From Lachnoclostridium sp. UBA1308 (GTDB lineage: Bacteria; Bacillota; Clostridia; Lachnospirales; Lachnospiraceae): a stretch of DNA of 64,000 nt. Position 1 is the stretch's first letter; every line of letters starts with the position of its first letter. This document shows positions 16,480 through 26,569 of this stretch, piece by piece. The stretch spans positions 1 to 64,000 of the forward strand of contig DBTU01000058.1 of NCBI GenBank assembly GCA_002307215.1, written 5' to 3'. The notes under the pieces are model-generated. The model saw nothing but the letters and a program-made list of their open reading frames with translations. It was not told the origin of the DNA and ran no database searches. A program made the translations under genes and the position numbers.

Positions 16480-18564
16480 TTACATAGTAAACTGTTTGCT
16501 CTCTTTTTCCAACTCAATCATATTATCTGCAACATTATTAATCTCATTTACCACACTGGCAGATTCATTTTTAAGTTCTAAAATATCAGATGTGATATTC
16601 TGTATTTCAGTAGCAGAATAGGTATTCGCCTTTGCCATTTCACCGATTGTAATAACAAGTGTCTGTACCGACTTGGATAAAATGTCTGAAAGCGTGCTAA
16701 CACTCTGTGCAAATTCCTTGAAGGTTTGGGAATCGTTTCCGAAACCATTGCCATATTCCATCATATTACCGTATTCAGCAATTACATTTGTTTTAATAAA
16801 CTGCAAAAGCTTCTTTGAATTCTTGGTAAGTTCCTCTACCGAGGTCGCAATATCATTTACAACTTCGCTGATCTGGGATGCAGTAAGATTGGACTGCTCC
16901 GCCAGTTTTTTTACTTCATCGGCTACAACGGCGAACCCCTTTCCATATTCACCCGCCCTGGCGGCTTCGATGGACGCATTCAGCGCTAGCAAATTCGTCT
17001 GTTTGGTTATCTGTAGGATTGCCTCGGATAATATATGTATCTTATCAACCGCTTTTACTGCCTCAAGGGATTTCTCCAGTTCTGCCTCTGTTGTACGCAG
17101 TACATTTTCTGAATTGCTTTTAGCTTCTTGAATATTTTTAAGGGTTACTCTTGTCTTTTCATTAATATCATCCGCAACACGGTAACATTCCTTCGATTTC
17201 TCAAACATGCTTAATGCCGATTCATCAAGCGAAACCGCCGTTGCATCGATTTCCGCGGCCGATGCTGAAAGCTCCTCGGTACTCCCCGAAAGATTCTCTA
17301 TTGTTTCGGAAATAGTGTGAACCTTCTTATCAAATCGAATAATACTCTCATTTACCTTATCAACTGTTTCTCCAACATTTGAGGAGGTTGTGGAAATAGT
17401 ATTCAGTGTGTTTTTTAGGTTTTCTACCATGTGATTAAAGCCCAAGCCCACCGCTCCAATTTCATCTTTTGAATCAACTATGATCGTACCGGTCAAATCC
17501 TTATCCGCTATCCGTTTTACACCTTCACTAATTTTCTTGATGTTACTTGTAATCGACATCATAAAAGCGATATAAATATAAATCAATATCGGAATTGCTA
17601 ATACTAAAATAATTATAAATACTGTTTTATTGCTTTCATAGCCATCTACCCTAATTTTACATAGCAAATAAAGCTTATCATTAACTTTGTCATACATGGC
17701 GGAATTAGTGTCAACGCCGGAAATGATAGCGGCGACCAGCTTATCCTTATCCGTGTTGCTGCCTACCGCATCAATCTGTGCCTCCAAATCCTTCATTGAA
17801 ACACTCAGCTGGTCAATCAGATCTGTTACATCCTCCAACGATTTCACCTTCTTGCTGTCATTAAAGCTGAAGGCTGTTTGCATATCACCGATAATGGTAT
17901 CTGATAATGTTGTAAGCTGTGTATTCAATTGTATCACTCTTTTTGATGCTGCTCCATCCATATTACCTAGATCAGTCTTTTCTATCAATGCTTTTTGATC
18001 ATATAAATTCTGCAGAACCGAAAGTGCTCGAAACATTACTACATCCATGCAATAGTAGGAGTCCAAATCGGGATCCAGAGTAAGATTAGAGTTATCCGAG
18101 ATATCCGTATGAAGCTTATTAATCATACTGAACATACTGTTAAAATCATCCTCTGATTTACTTGTTTTTAAGGTCTGCCACAGATTAAAACAATTCTCAA
18201 CATCCACAGACACTTCCTTTTCGGAGGCCTTATTATCCAAGGTATTATGATACTTTTTATTCAGGGCTCTAAGATTATCTATCGCCAACTCAATATTAGT
18301 TTCCTTCTCAGTAAGATCGCTTATCTTATTATTCACTCCATCTCTATACATCAAGACATTTAACATTATCGCCTTAGATTCTCTGGAATATTCCGCACCT
18401 ATCACCTCTTTTGAATTAAAGGAGATATAGCTGTTTACCGAAGTAAAATATTGATTTGCCGCCAAGACGAGAAGTAATAATAGGACAGAGCTTATTAATA
18501 AAAACTTGGTCAAAAGATTGAATCTACTAAATAATTTGATCGCCGGCTTGAATATTTTTCTCAT
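16480..18564 (-). CDS. Methyl-accepting chemotaxis protein
   Basis: 694-residue membrane chemoreceptor. TM1 lies at about residues 17-42. An extracytoplasmic helical sensor domain of ~270 residues follows, then TM2 at about 313-336. The HAMP domain includes RIADKDLTGTIIVDSKDEIG. The cytoplasmic coiled coil carries the invariant hairpin tip KQTNLLALNASIEAARAGEY then GKGFAVVADEVKKLAEQS. GGAGG precedes the ATG. No che genes are nearby; the ligand is unknown. The ~280-residue sensor has the size and helical content of a four-helix bundle type. Confidence 0.95.
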   Translation of the reverse strand: MRKIFKPAIKLFSRFNLLTKFLLISSVLLLLLVLAANQYFTSVNSYISFNSKEVIGAEYSRESKAIMLNVLMYRDGVNNKISDLTEKETNIELAIDNLRALNKKYHNTLDNKASEKEVSVDVENCFNLWQTLKTSKSEDDFNSMFSMINKLHTDISDNSNLTLDPDLDSYYCMDVVMFRALSVLQNLYDQKALIEKTDLGNMDGAASKRVIQLNTQLTTLSDTIIGDMQTAFSFNDSKKVKSLEDVTDLIDQLSVSMKDLEAQIDAVGSNTDKDKLVAAIISGVDTNSAMYDKVNDKLYLLCKIRVDGYESNKTVFIIILVLAIPILIYIYIAFMMSITSNIKKISEGVKRIADKDLTGTIIVDSKDEIGAVGLGFNHMVENLKNTLNTISTTSSNVGETVDKVNESIIRFDKKVHTISETIENLSGSTEELSASAAEIDATAVSLDESALSMFEKSKECYRVADDINEKTRVTLKNIQEAKSNSENVLRTTEAELEKSLEAVKAVDKIHILSEAILQITKQTNLLALNASIEAARAGEYGKGFAVVADEVKKLAEQSNLTASQISEVVNDIATSVEELTKNSKKLLQFIKTNVIAEYGNMMEYGNGFGNDSQTFKEFAQSVSTLSDILSKSVQTLVITIGEMAKANTYSATEIQNITSDILELKNESASVVNEINNVADNMIELEKESKQFTM

Positions 18565-18882
18565 AAGTATCCTCCATAATTATAATTTAGAATGTTATTT
18601 TATTGCTCCAAAACGACAAAAAGCACTACTAAATTAAGCTGCACTTAATATAGTAATGCTTCATTGCAATATTAAAACCACTATTTTTACATTTATATTA
18701 TGATTGGTTCACCTTTAAAACAAAATCATACAAAATGTAATATCAAATAGGGCAATTTTTTCTTATTTTCTGTCTATAATGTGATTATAATACACTTATA
18801 AGATTAAATCAATTAATTTAAGCTCCCTCATCCAATTTTTCCCCCAGCATAATGTGAAATAAGGAATAATTTCACATCTAGA
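18565..18882. other. Intergenic region upstream of the chemoreceptor
   Basis: About 320 bp, AT-rich, between divergent genes. A hairpin TGTGAAAT-AAGGAAT-AATTTCACA (about 18853-18877) leads into F3 copy iv. No ORF is supportable. Confidence 0.5.
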
Positions 18883-18940
18883 AGTTTGTGCCTGCATAGT
18901 CCTCGGCCCAAACTGATTCAATGGGTAAGCATATGAACTT
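18883..18940 (+). promoter_or_regulatory. Family F3 leader motif, copy iv
   Basis: AGTTTGTGCCTGCATAGTCC then TCGGCCCAAACTGATTCA. AGTTTG-GCC pairs with GGC-CAAACT around the loop TGCATAGTCCTC. Preceded by a TGTGAAAT / ATTTCACA hairpin as at copy ii. In sense orientation ~215 bp before the CcdA-TlpA gene. Confidence 0.6.
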
Positions 18941-19154
18941 TCATGTGATAAAGTTACGGAAAAATGACTGAATTTAGTTGTATTATTCTCGCACAGACCG
19001 GCTGCAGCTTATATCTACAATAATATCGGTTTACACACATCCTGTATTGCAAAAATTGCTACATGATTTTTACATATAATTCCATTGGTTGTCATTTGTT
19101 TTACTGATAAAATTGATTGTCGGTTCGTTTAGAATTTGTCATACGGAAGGAGAA

Positions 19155-20429
19155 ATGATTTTGGAAGGTTTCGTATCATCGCATAACATAAGTTTTTTGC
19201 TCGTATTTACGGAGGGTCTCTTGTCCTTCTTTTCTCCCTGTGTCATTCCCTTACTTCCAATTTACATGAGTTATCTGTCCGGCAGCTCGGAAGGCTCCGG
19301 TGAAAATGGTGTCCTCACCTTTAAAAAAAGAAAGGTCTTGTATCATACCCTTTTCTTTATACTTGGCATTTCATTTGCATTTTTTGCTTTAGGTACTTCC
19401 TTCACGGTACTTGGTAAATTCATAAGCAGTAATCGTTATCTTTTCATTCGTATCAGTGGCATTCTGATAATTATACTCGGTTTATTTCAGTTGGGTGTTT
19501 TTCAATTATCCTTTCTGCAACGGGAACGCAAGATACCCTTTAAGATCATTAATAGAAAAGTAAATCCCTTGATTGCCTTTCTGCTCGGCTTCACCTTCAG
19601 CTTCGCCTGGACTCCCTGCATCGGACCTGCCTTATCCTCCGTTTTAATGCTTGCCTCCGGAGCAAAAACAACACTCATAGGCAATCTTCTGATTCTGGTC
19701 TACGCCATTGGTTTTGTATTCCCGTTTCTGTTATTAGGCTTATTTACTGCACAGGTTTTGGATTTTCTAAAGAAAAAGCAACGGCTACTGAAATATACGA
19801 TAAAAGCGGGCGGTATCCTTCTTATCATTATCGGCTTCATGACTTTTTCAGGCTTTATGAACGGCATATCAAGCTATTTGAACAGCTCCGATATCGGCAG
19901 TGGCTCGGAAAATGATAGTTCAAACGACAGTAGCTCCGAAAACGTTATTGCTGATGATAGTACTACAACGGATGCTGATTCCTCCATTGATTTTACCCTG
20001 ACCGATCAACTCGGTAATGAGCATACCCTCTCTGATTACCTTGGTAAAGTTGTATTGATCAACTTTTATGCTACCTGGTGCGGCCCCTGCAATCAAGAGT
20101 TGCCCGATATCGAGAAGCTCTATGAGGAATACGGTTCAAATCAGGCGGATGTTATTTTCCTTGGCATCACTAACCCAAAAACGAAGGATTATCCGTTTAA
20201 CTCCGATGAAAAAGCGGATGCTATCAAGGCCTTTATTAAGGAAAAGGATTTGTCCTATCCCACCTTATTTGATGAAACCGGAGAAGTATTTAAGAACTAT
20301 GGAGTATCCGCCTTTCCAACCTCCTTTTTCATAGATAAGAAAGGCAATGTATTAGGATATATCCAAGGTGCGATGACAGAGGCTATTATGGATAGTGCTA
20401 TTAAGCAGGCACTGAATGCAACTGAATGA
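19155..20429 (+). CDS. CcdA-type thiol-disulfide transporter fused to a TlpA-like thioredoxin
   Basis: 424 residues from the ATG at 19155 with GGAAGGAG ahead. The N-terminal ~240 residues form six membrane helices of the CcdA/DsbD family, with the two redox Cys in FFSPCVIPLLPIYMSY and AWTPCIGPALSS. A Ser/Asp-rich linker (about residues 250-280) leads to an extracytoplasmic TlpA/ResA-like domain with WCGPCNQELP. The fusion joins cytoplasmic electron supply to its extracytoplasmic thioredoxin in one chain. It should keep extracytoplasmic thiols reduced, for example for cytochrome or Cys-protein maturation; clients are unknown. Confidence 0.92.
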   Translation: MILEGFVSSHNISFLLVFTEGLLSFFSPCVIPLLPIYMSYLSGSSEGSGENGVLTFKKRKVLYHTLFFILGISFAFFALGTSFTVLGKFISSNRYLFIRISGILIIILGLFQLGVFQLSFLQRERKIPFKIINRKVNPLIAFLLGFTFSFAWTPCIGPALSSVLMLASGAKTTLIGNLLILVYAIGFVFPFLLLGLFTAQVLDFLKKKQRLLKYTIKAGGILLIIIGFMTFSGFMNGISSYLNSSDIGSGSENDSSNDSSSENVIADDSTTTDADSSIDFTLTDQLGNEHTLSDYLGKVVLINFYATWCGPCNQELPDIEKLYEEYGSNQADVIFLGITNPKTKDYPFNSDEKADAIKAFIKEKDLSYPTLFDETGEVFKNYGVSAFPTSFFIDKKGNVLGYIQGAMTEAIMDSAIKQALNATE

Positions 20430-20479
20430 GACTGAGTGAATTTTTCTTTCTAGGAACGGTACATGGTAACTAACACAAA

Positions 20480-22816
20480 CTACTTTCTTCTTTTTATTAA
20501 TAGAAGAATTAATATAGCACCTACACCTGCGAGCAGAAGTGCGACAGTGGTAATTATTATACTATATTTAAGTGATGTGTTCCGTATAGCTGTACTTTCA
20601 GCTTGTGAGGTCTTATAGAACACGGCATAATTTGATTTTGCCGCTGAAGTGTTTCCCGTCTCCTGTGAGCTTATTAGGTACTCACCACCGGAATTGACTG
20701 CAAGTATTTGAATCACATTAGAAACCTCCGGGTCCGTTACCAATATACTGTCCGGTATCTCGCATATTGCTTGACCTGAGGATACTTGGACGTTGTAGTG
20801 ATTGATGCCGTTTATCAAGAATTCGATAGAGGCGGTGTCTTGATTTGTAGTCTTTGCAGTTATTATGGTAACCCCTCGTTTCGATTGTGTATCCACAGAA
20901 AATACCTCGAGTTCATCATCCTGCTTATAGTAACCAAGCGACGATATAAAGGTGTCCAGAGAAGCAAACTGATCATCCATCCATTCCACGCGAGTATTGA
21001 TGAACTTTTTCATATTGCTTACGGAAGTCTGAAAGCCCACACTCTTATATTTTGCATACGTATAGCCCCATTTCGCATCGTTTGCTGCTGCGGCATCCTT
21101 AAGTTTGGCGGTATCTGCATCAATTGTACCACCATCCCTAATCATGTCCTCGATTACTGTCCCTCTTATTTCATGATATTTTTCATATGCCCTTACCAAA
21201 AAATATGGATCCCTAATCAGATATCTGTTCCACTGAACGGTCTGATAGTATTGCTCTTTGGTGAAGGCCTTTTCCGTCGTATGCCAGGAGGTTGGATACC
21301 AAGTGTTTGTACCAAACATGTTGATATTCCCCCAGGCCCAGTCAAAGTCCCATTCCGGTCCCATATAAAATAATCCATTGATATCCTTATACATAAATAC
21401 ACTGTTTTTCATTCCGTCCCAGTTCATGGAATATTCGCATACAATAAAGTTCTGCACCAAGGAGTCCATATCGAACAATTCACTGTAATGCTTTCCATCA
21501 TATTCGGGTGCCGAAAAATCGCTTTTTACATAGCCGGTATTCTCGTTTCCTCCCGATTTGTTCTTTGCTTCGTATTTCACGTCACCTTCATGGTAGATAA
21601 AATCCAAACTGTGAAGCGCATATTCAAAGCTCTGAATATATTGATCAATAGAATGAAAGAAGGTATCATTTGTTATTGCATTCTCCGGTGATTTGAAATA
21701 AAGAGGCTGCGAGTAATCAGATACGAATGTAGAGGCATTTTTACCATCAAAAGCGAAGAAATCCATTTCAAGCAAGGCCCCTCCGGTTGCTTTTGGCATA
21801 TCGATGTAATCCGTTATCGTATATGTTTCATCTATTCCATCCTGATTGATATCATAGGTAAAGGTGAATGGACTGCTCATCCAGCATAGATTCAAACACA
21901 TGGCCTTCTTAAGATTATCTTTGGCTTTTTCCGCCTTCGTCTCTGACAGTATCCCCTGTTTTTCAAGCTTATCTACGATTGCCTTTGCGGCGTCTCCTGC
22001 AGTGTCTTCCCAGTCATAAATATCCACTCGATCAGATCCCAAATCCACAAGCTCACTCAGCTGATAGACTCCATAGTATTTATTGTTAAAGATAACCACC
22101 ACATTTTCGGATTTTTCATAGGTTTCCATTCCGATTGCTCCCGAGAAGTCATAAAGGAGCTTGTTGCGCATCAGAGTGTGATCAATGTCATTAGCCAATA
22201 GGGCAAAATTCTTATTCTCGCCAAGACCGAGTAGGTCCGCTTTACTGTCCAACTTAATATGAAAGGGTCTTTTATCACGCCACTTGGTCGAATTGCCCCG
22301 TAGCTTAATTTGAATTATTCCGGTATAATACTGACTGTCGTCCGAATAAGCTTCATTTCCCTGTAAACACATGGAGGCCTCGGAGTATTCTTCACCAATA
22401 TTACTATATCCTGTTTGGTTTGATAAATATATCACCGGCAAGGAACTAAAGTATATAGATGCCGACTGATTCCCGACTGTTACAGTAATCAGCTTCTCTC
22501 TGTCATTCTCTGTCGGTATATAGAAATTCTCCATCGTGGTGAAGCTGTTTTTCGAGTCGGCAGCATCTGTGATTACCCATTGATACACCACATCCTCTGT
22601 TGCACCTTCTACTCTTAGCGGAATACCGACCTCTACCCGACCATTCTTAAAACAAATCCTACTATCATTTTCTGTTACGGTACCATTAACCGCACCATAA
22701 ACGGTGATAGTAGCTCTCGGTTGCAAAGGAAGAGTAGTCAAAAGGAGAAATAATATCCATATACCTGTCTGTTTGTTCCATGATATAATTACTTTATACT
22801 TTATACTTGGTTGCAT
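20480..22816 (-). CDS. CotH-kinase domain surface protein
   Basis: 778 residues. The N-terminus has a hydrophobic stretch (TGIWILFLLLTTLPLQ) fitting a signal or anchor. The CotH domain lies at about residues 150-540: GNSTKWRDKRPFHIKL, ALLANDIDHTLMRNKL, YYGVYQLSELVD and the catalytic-region motif MGPEWDFDWAWGN. A C-terminal helix (SIIITTVALLLAGVGAILIL) plus KRRK suggests membrane anchoring. Bacterial CotH phosphorylates spore coat proteins; extracytoplasmic relatives in clostridia are also linked to cellulosome-like surfaces. Substrate unknown. GAGGTGAT precedes the start. Confidence 0.88.
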   Translation of the reverse strand: MQPSIKYKVIISWNKQTGIWILFLLLTTLPLQPRATITVYGAVNGTVTENDSRICFKNGRVEVGIPLRVEGATEDVVYQWVITDAADSKNSFTTMENFYIPTENDREKLITVTVGNQSASIYFSSLPVIYLSNQTGYSNIGEEYSEASMCLQGNEAYSDDSQYYTGIIQIKLRGNSTKWRDKRPFHIKLDSKADLLGLGENKNFALLANDIDHTLMRNKLLYDFSGAIGMETYEKSENVVVIFNNKYYGVYQLSELVDLGSDRVDIYDWEDTAGDAAKAIVDKLEKQGILSETKAEKAKDNLKKAMCLNLCWMSSPFTFTYDINQDGIDETYTITDYIDMPKATGGALLEMDFFAFDGKNASTFVSDYSQPLYFKSPENAITNDTFFHSIDQYIQSFEYALHSLDFIYHEGDVKYEAKNKSGGNENTGYVKSDFSAPEYDGKHYSELFDMDSLVQNFIVCEYSMNWDGMKNSVFMYKDINGLFYMGPEWDFDWAWGNINMFGTNTWYPTSWHTTEKAFTKEQYYQTVQWNRYLIRDPYFLVRAYEKYHEIRGTVIEDMIRDGGTIDADTAKLKDAAAANDAKWGYTYAKYKSVGFQTSVSNMKKFINTRVEWMDDQFASLDTFISSLGYYKQDDELEVFSVDTQSKRGVTIITAKTTNQDTASIEFLINGINHYNVQVSSGQAICEIPDSILVTDPEVSNVIQILAVNSGGEYLISSQETGNTSAAKSNYAVFYKTSQAESTAIRNTSLKYSIIITTVALLLAGVGAILILLLIKRRK

Positions 22817-22836
22817 ATTTTATCACCTCACAGTAT

Positions 22837-22981
22837 GTTACAGTTCAACCTTAAAAAGATGTATACGAACTTGAAAAAAATTTTTTCATATAAGAGTATT
22901 TGCATTCGTCGATGCTTTGGCTCTGTTCTATAGAGCCTTATGTACCATAACGTAATGAAACTTATCGAAAGCGGCTCCTTG
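22837..22981. repeat. Family F1 hairpin repeat, copy C (right end lost)
   Basis: Begins GTTACAGTTCAACCTT and keeps the central hairpin TTTGGCTCTG-TTCTA-TAGAGCC and ATCGAAAGCGGCTCC, but lacks the far inverted end seen in copy D. It lies upstream of the CotH gene and of the small protein gene at 23062. Confidence 0.8.
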
Positions 22982-23061
22982 CTTTTTTTCGAATCATTTT
23001 ATATAATAAAGAAAGAATATTGCTATTATCTCGATTTTGATGGAAAGGAAGATTATATCCT

Positions 23062-23319
23062 ATGAAAAAAGTTAAACAGATTTCAGCTATTATTGGCATC
23101 GCTCTTATCGTCTCCATGTATGTTCTTACGCTAATCACGGCATTATTAATACCAAAATATACGAGCGGATTATTTACCGCCAGTCTTTTCTCCACCTTTG
23201 TCGTTCCCGTTCTGATTTATTCCTATATGCTAATTTATAAACTAGTGAATAAGAAAGATCATACCGTATTTTTAAATAAATTAAAAAAGTTGGACGATAC
23301 GAAGCCTTCGGATCAATAG
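23062..23319 (+). CDS. Small two-helix membrane protein
   Basis: 85 residues with two hydrophobic helices (about residues 8-30 and 38-61) and a lysine-rich hydrophilic tail. GGAAAGGAAG lies about 11 bases before the ATG. No family recognised. It stands alone between an F1 repeat and the convergent rarA gene, whose stop is 21 bp away. Good start site and coding-like composition make it likely real. Confidence 0.6.
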   Translation: MKKVKQISAIIGIALIVSMYVLTLITALLIPKYTSGLFTASLFSTFVVPVLIYSYMLIYKLVNKKDHTVFLNKLKKLDDTKPSDQ

Positions 23320-23340
23320 CATACTCCTGTAGGTGGTTCT

Positions 23341-24660
23341 TTATTCTCCTTTAATTTTCTTAAAATATTCCTGAATTTGTTTTTCATATCCGTTATCCGA
23401 TGGAACGTAGAATACCCTGTCCTTAACCTCATCGGGCAAATACTGCTGTTTGACATAATGATTTTCAAAATTATGAGCATATTGGTAGTCAAGCCCATGT
23501 CCAAGTTTCGCCGCTCCTTTGTAATGAGCGTCCATCAGATACGCCGGTATAGTGGCTGTCTTTTCATTTTCTACTACCTTCATAGCTTCATCGATAGCGC
23601 AGATGGCAGAGTTACTCTTTGGCGCACATGCCACGTAAGCGGCAGCCTGTGCGAGAACGATTCTTGCTTCTGGCATTCCAAGCCGTTCCACTGCTAACGA
23701 CGCATTTGTTGCTACCACAAGTGCATTCGGATCTGCATTGGATACATCCTCTGCGGCACATATCATGATTCTTCTTGCGATAAATGCAACCTGCTCTCCT
23801 GCATACAACATTCTTGCCAGATAATAAATAGCGGCGTCGGGATCAGAACCCCTCATACTTTTTATAAAGGCTGAAATGGTATCATAGTGGTTGTCTCCAT
23901 CCTTATCATATCTTAATACTCTCCTTTGAATACATTCGCACGCTACGGATAGAGTGATATGGATGAATCCGTCCTCAGAACGCTCCGTCGTAAGTATACC
24001 GATTTCAATTGAATTCAGGGCTGCTCTTGCATCTCCATTAGAGATATCCGCAAGGAATTCTAAGGCATCCTCTTCTATTACGGCGTGATATGCACCCATA
24101 CCTCGTTCCTCATCCGTTACTGCCCTTTTCAACAGTATTTTTATATCCTCTTTCTCAAGAAGCCTTAATTCGAATATGATAGATCTGGAGATTAAAGCCG
24201 AATTTACTTCAAAATATGGATTTTCTGTAGTCGCACCGATTAATATAACAGTACCATCCTCAACAAAAGGCAGAAGGTAATCTTGCTGTCCTTTATTAAA
24301 GCGATGAATCTCATCGATAAACAAGATGGTTTTCCTGCCGTACATGCCAAGATTCTTCTTCGCCTCTTCCACCACAGCCTCCAGATCCTTTTTCCCTGCA
24401 GCAGTAGCATTTACCTGAGTAAAAATCGAACTGGTCGTACCCGCTATCACCTTAGCAATCGTTGTCTTTCCCGTTCCGGGTGGTCCATATAACAGAATCG
24501 AGCTTATCTTATCTGCCTTTATTGCTCGGTAAAGCAGCTTATCCTTACCGATAATATGATTCTGACCTACTACCTCCTCCAAGGTAGAAGGACGGAGTCT
24601 GGAAGCCAGTGGTGCTTCCTTCTTCATGGAATTTCCCCTCATATAATCAAATAAGTCCAT
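23341..24660 (-). CDS. rarA: Replication-associated recombination AAA+ ATPase RarA/MgsA
   Basis: 439 residues. Starts with ASRLRPSTLEEVVGQNHI, typical of RarA and clamp-loader-like ATPases. Walker A is LYGPPGTGKTTIAK, Walker B ILFIDEIHRFNKGQQD, sensor 1 LIGATTENPYF, arginine finger region NSALISRS. The C-terminal tetramerisation domain has RGSDPDAAIYYLARML and the GHGLDYQYAHNF segment. It acts at stalled replication forks with SSB. AGGAGGG precedes the ATG. Confidence 0.95.
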   Translation of the reverse strand: MDLFDYMRGNSMKKEAPLASRLRPSTLEEVVGQNHIIGKDKLLYRAIKADKISSILLYGPPGTGKTTIAKVIAGTTSSIFTQVNATAAGKKDLEAVVEEAKKNLGMYGRKTILFIDEIHRFNKGQQDYLLPFVEDGTVILIGATTENPYFEVNSALISRSIIFELRLLEKEDIKILLKRAVTDEERGMGAYHAVIEEDALEFLADISNGDARAALNSIEIGILTTERSEDGFIHITLSVACECIQRRVLRYDKDGDNHYDTISAFIKSMRGSDPDAAIYYLARMLYAGEQVAFIARRIMICAAEDVSNADPNALVVATNASLAVERLGMPEARIVLAQAAAYVACAPKSNSAICAIDEAMKVVENEKTATIPAYLMDAHYKGAAKLGHGLDYQYAHNFENHYVKQQYLPDEVKDRVFYVPSDNGYEKQIQEYFKKIKGE

Positions 24661-24785
24661 AAACCCTCCTGTTCTATACCAATGCCATCCTTACTTTGCT
24701 ACTTAAGTATTGATAAATCTGTATAAATGTGCATAATAAAATAGTACTTAATAATATCGTTGTACTGTTATGGATAGGAGAACCC

Positions 24786-24968
24786 ATGAATATACCGCAG
24801 GATCCATATATTTTGCTTAGCTATATCAACACGAAGCTGAGAGATCAATATTCCAGCCTTGATGCTTTCTGTCTTGATTTGGATATCGACGATAGCAACA
24901 TAAGAAAAGTCTTGTCCTCAATTAATTACGCTTATATAACCGATAAAAACCAGTTTACTCCTATATAA
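24786..24968 (+). CDS. DUF4250-family small protein
   Basis: 60 residues from the ATG at 24786 with AGGAGA upstream; the upstream in-frame extension to 24729 is not needed. The sequence (QDPYILLSYINTKLRDQY, then SSLDAFCLDLDIDD) fits DUF4250, a short helical, possibly DNA-binding, domain of unknown function found widely in Clostridia. Its last 8 bp overlap the convergent VanZ-like gene. Confidence 0.8.
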   Translation: MNIPQDPYILLSYINTKLRDQYSSLDAFCLDLDIDDSNIRKVLSSINYAYITDKNQFTPI

Positions 24969-25449
24969 CAGAAGAAGTTCTTCCTTTTTTTATTTTACCT
25001 ATAATATTAATGACAATCAATGCAAAGATGAGCGATCCGGCTACCCCTCCCGTTGTATCAAGTAGCACATCACGAAAGGCTCCGCTTCTTCCCGGTACAA
25101 AGAGCTGATGTAATTCATCAATCGAAGCATATAGGAACACCACCACTACCGGCAGTAAATATAAGAGCTTTCCCTTTTGCTTACGAATATATAGATGAAA
25201 TGCCAGTGCTGCTGCCAGAAGTGCATATTCACAAAAATGGGCACTTTTCCTAACAATATGATTTAGTGTATTTTCTATCTTTTCTTTCGTTTCCGCTTGA
25301 TATTGCACATTTGATACATTTTCATATATTTTTAAGAACTCAGTTACGATGCTCATACTACTTTGGTTAGAATCATCAGCCGGCTTAGAAGAAAAGGAAA
25401 ATATAATAATCATGATAATGATAGCCGGTAATAAGGATAGATATTTCAA
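24961..25449 (-). CDS. VanZ-family membrane protein
   Basis: 162 residues with about four helices. The VanZ motifs are present: FSFSSKPADDSNQ after helix 1, RKSAHFCEYALLAAAL and YASIDELHQLFVPGRSGAFR then DVLLDTTGGVAGSL. VanZ is associated with teicoplanin resistance in enterococci, but most family members have no known role. The start codon is TTG at 25449 with GGAGGTAA 8 bases upstream. Confidence 0.9.
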   Translation of the reverse strand: MKYLSLLPAIIIMIIIFSFSSKPADDSNQSSMSIVTEFLKIYENVSNVQYQAETKEKIENTLNHIVRKSAHFCEYALLAAALAFHLYIRKQKGKLLYLLPVVVVFLYASIDELHQLFVPGRSGAFRDVLLDTTGGVAGSLIFALIVINIIGKIKKGRTSSVI

Positions 25450-25536
25450 ATTTATTACCTCCGATTATTTACTTACAATAATACCATACCTATCAGCAAA
25501 ATATCAACTGCTGTATGATTTCATAAACCATACTAT

Positions 25537-25594
25537 GTTACAGTTCCGCCTAGCGAGTATAGTGACAAGACCGGGAAAGAAGCTGATCTGTAAC
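25537..25594. repeat. Family F1 mini-element (58 bp)
   Basis: GTTACAGTTCCGCCTAGCGA and GACCGGGAAAGAA from one end, then CTGATCTGTAAC. Both terminal motifs are present but the interior is deleted. Confidence 0.6.
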
Positions 25595-25640
25595 ATTACT
25601 ATAGATTCTATTATATTCCAAGAATAGGAGATCTGACAGA

Positions 25641-26291
25641 ATGAAAGAAGCTTTTCAAACAGTTTTCGAAGGCGGCATTGGAGAATATGAGATGAAAAAA
25701 TCCAGATTCATAGCTACTGTATGTCCTGTCAGTACCGAAGATGCTGCTGTCCAAGTTATCGAAAACCTTAAGAAAAAATATTGGGATGCGGCACACAATT
25801 GTTCTGCCTATATCATCGGCTCTGTTAACCCTCTGATGCGCTGCTCTGACGACGGTGAGCCCAGTAAAACGGCCGGATGGCCTATCCTTGATATTCTATC
25901 TACGCACGAACTTACCGACCTTGTAGTTGTTGTTACCAGATACTTTGGCGGGACCTTGCTTGGAACCGGAGGTTTGGTGAAAGCTTACCAATCTGCTACA
26001 TTAGAAGGCCTAAAATATAGTACCATAATCACCAAAGAACTCGGCATCAGATTCAGTATCATAACTGACTATAATCTGATCGGTAAGATTCAATATTATA
26101 TCGGACAGGAACAGTATACGATTTTATCCACAGAATATACCGACATTGTAAACCTTACGGTTCTTGTACCTCCAAGTAAAAAAGATTTATTTATAAAAAA
26201 AATAGCCGAACTCACAAATGGTTCGGCTACTCCGGAAATCTCAGGGCAAGTATACTTCACAAGACTGAATGGTGAAGTTCACTTATTTTAA
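25641..26291 (+). CDS. yigZ: YigZ/IMPACT family protein
   Basis: 216 residues. The UPF0029 N-terminal domain shows KSRFIATVCPV, DGEPSKTAGWPIL and VTRYFGGTLLGTGGLVKAYQ, the family signature, and a C-terminal DUF1949-type domain follows. The biochemical role is not firmly known; eukaryotic IMPACT binds GCN1. AGGAGA precedes the ATG. The last codons overlap the convergent gene at 26288 by 4 bp. Confidence 0.93.
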   Translation: MKEAFQTVFEGGIGEYEMKKSRFIATVCPVSTEDAAVQVIENLKKKYWDAAHNCSAYIIGSVNPLMRCSDDGEPSKTAGWPILDILSTHELTDLVVVVTRYFGGTLLGTGGLVKAYQSATLEGLKYSTIITKELGIRFSIITDYNLIGKIQYYIGQEQYTILSTEYTDIVNLTVLVPPSKKDLFIKKIAELTNGSATPEISGQVYFTRLNGEVHLF

Positions 26292-26569
26292 AGTCCTCCC
26301 TGTGTTACAAGCTCGTCCACAATTTCAACCATTGAGACGGGTGTTACGGTAAAGAGGTAAAGCTTTTTGATAATTTCTACTGTATCCTCCCACGATTCCG
26401 ATACCGAGGTCTCGTCTGACTCAATCAGATCATCAAGATACTTGGTGATTTTTACACCATAATAATGCGACTGATTAATCTTTGAAATTTCTTCTGTCAG
26501 ACTGTAATCCAGCTTCATAACCTTCTCATCTTCCAGCATTACCTCATTACTAAAAAGTAATTCTTTCAT
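26288..26569 (-). CDS. Small acidic protein, probably DUF6514
   Basis: 93 residues from the ATG at 26569, preceded by GGGGG; the extension to 26620 is unlikely coding. The layout KLDYSLTEEI, then YYGVKITK, then VTPVSMVEIVDELV at the C-terminus resembles DUF6514, a clostridial family of unknown function. No membrane segment or signal. Confidence 0.6.
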   Translation of the reverse strand: MKELLFSNEVMLEDEKVMKLDYSLTEEISKINQSHYYGVKITKYLDDLIESDETSVSESWEDTVEIIKKLYLFTVTPVSMVEIVDELVTQGGL

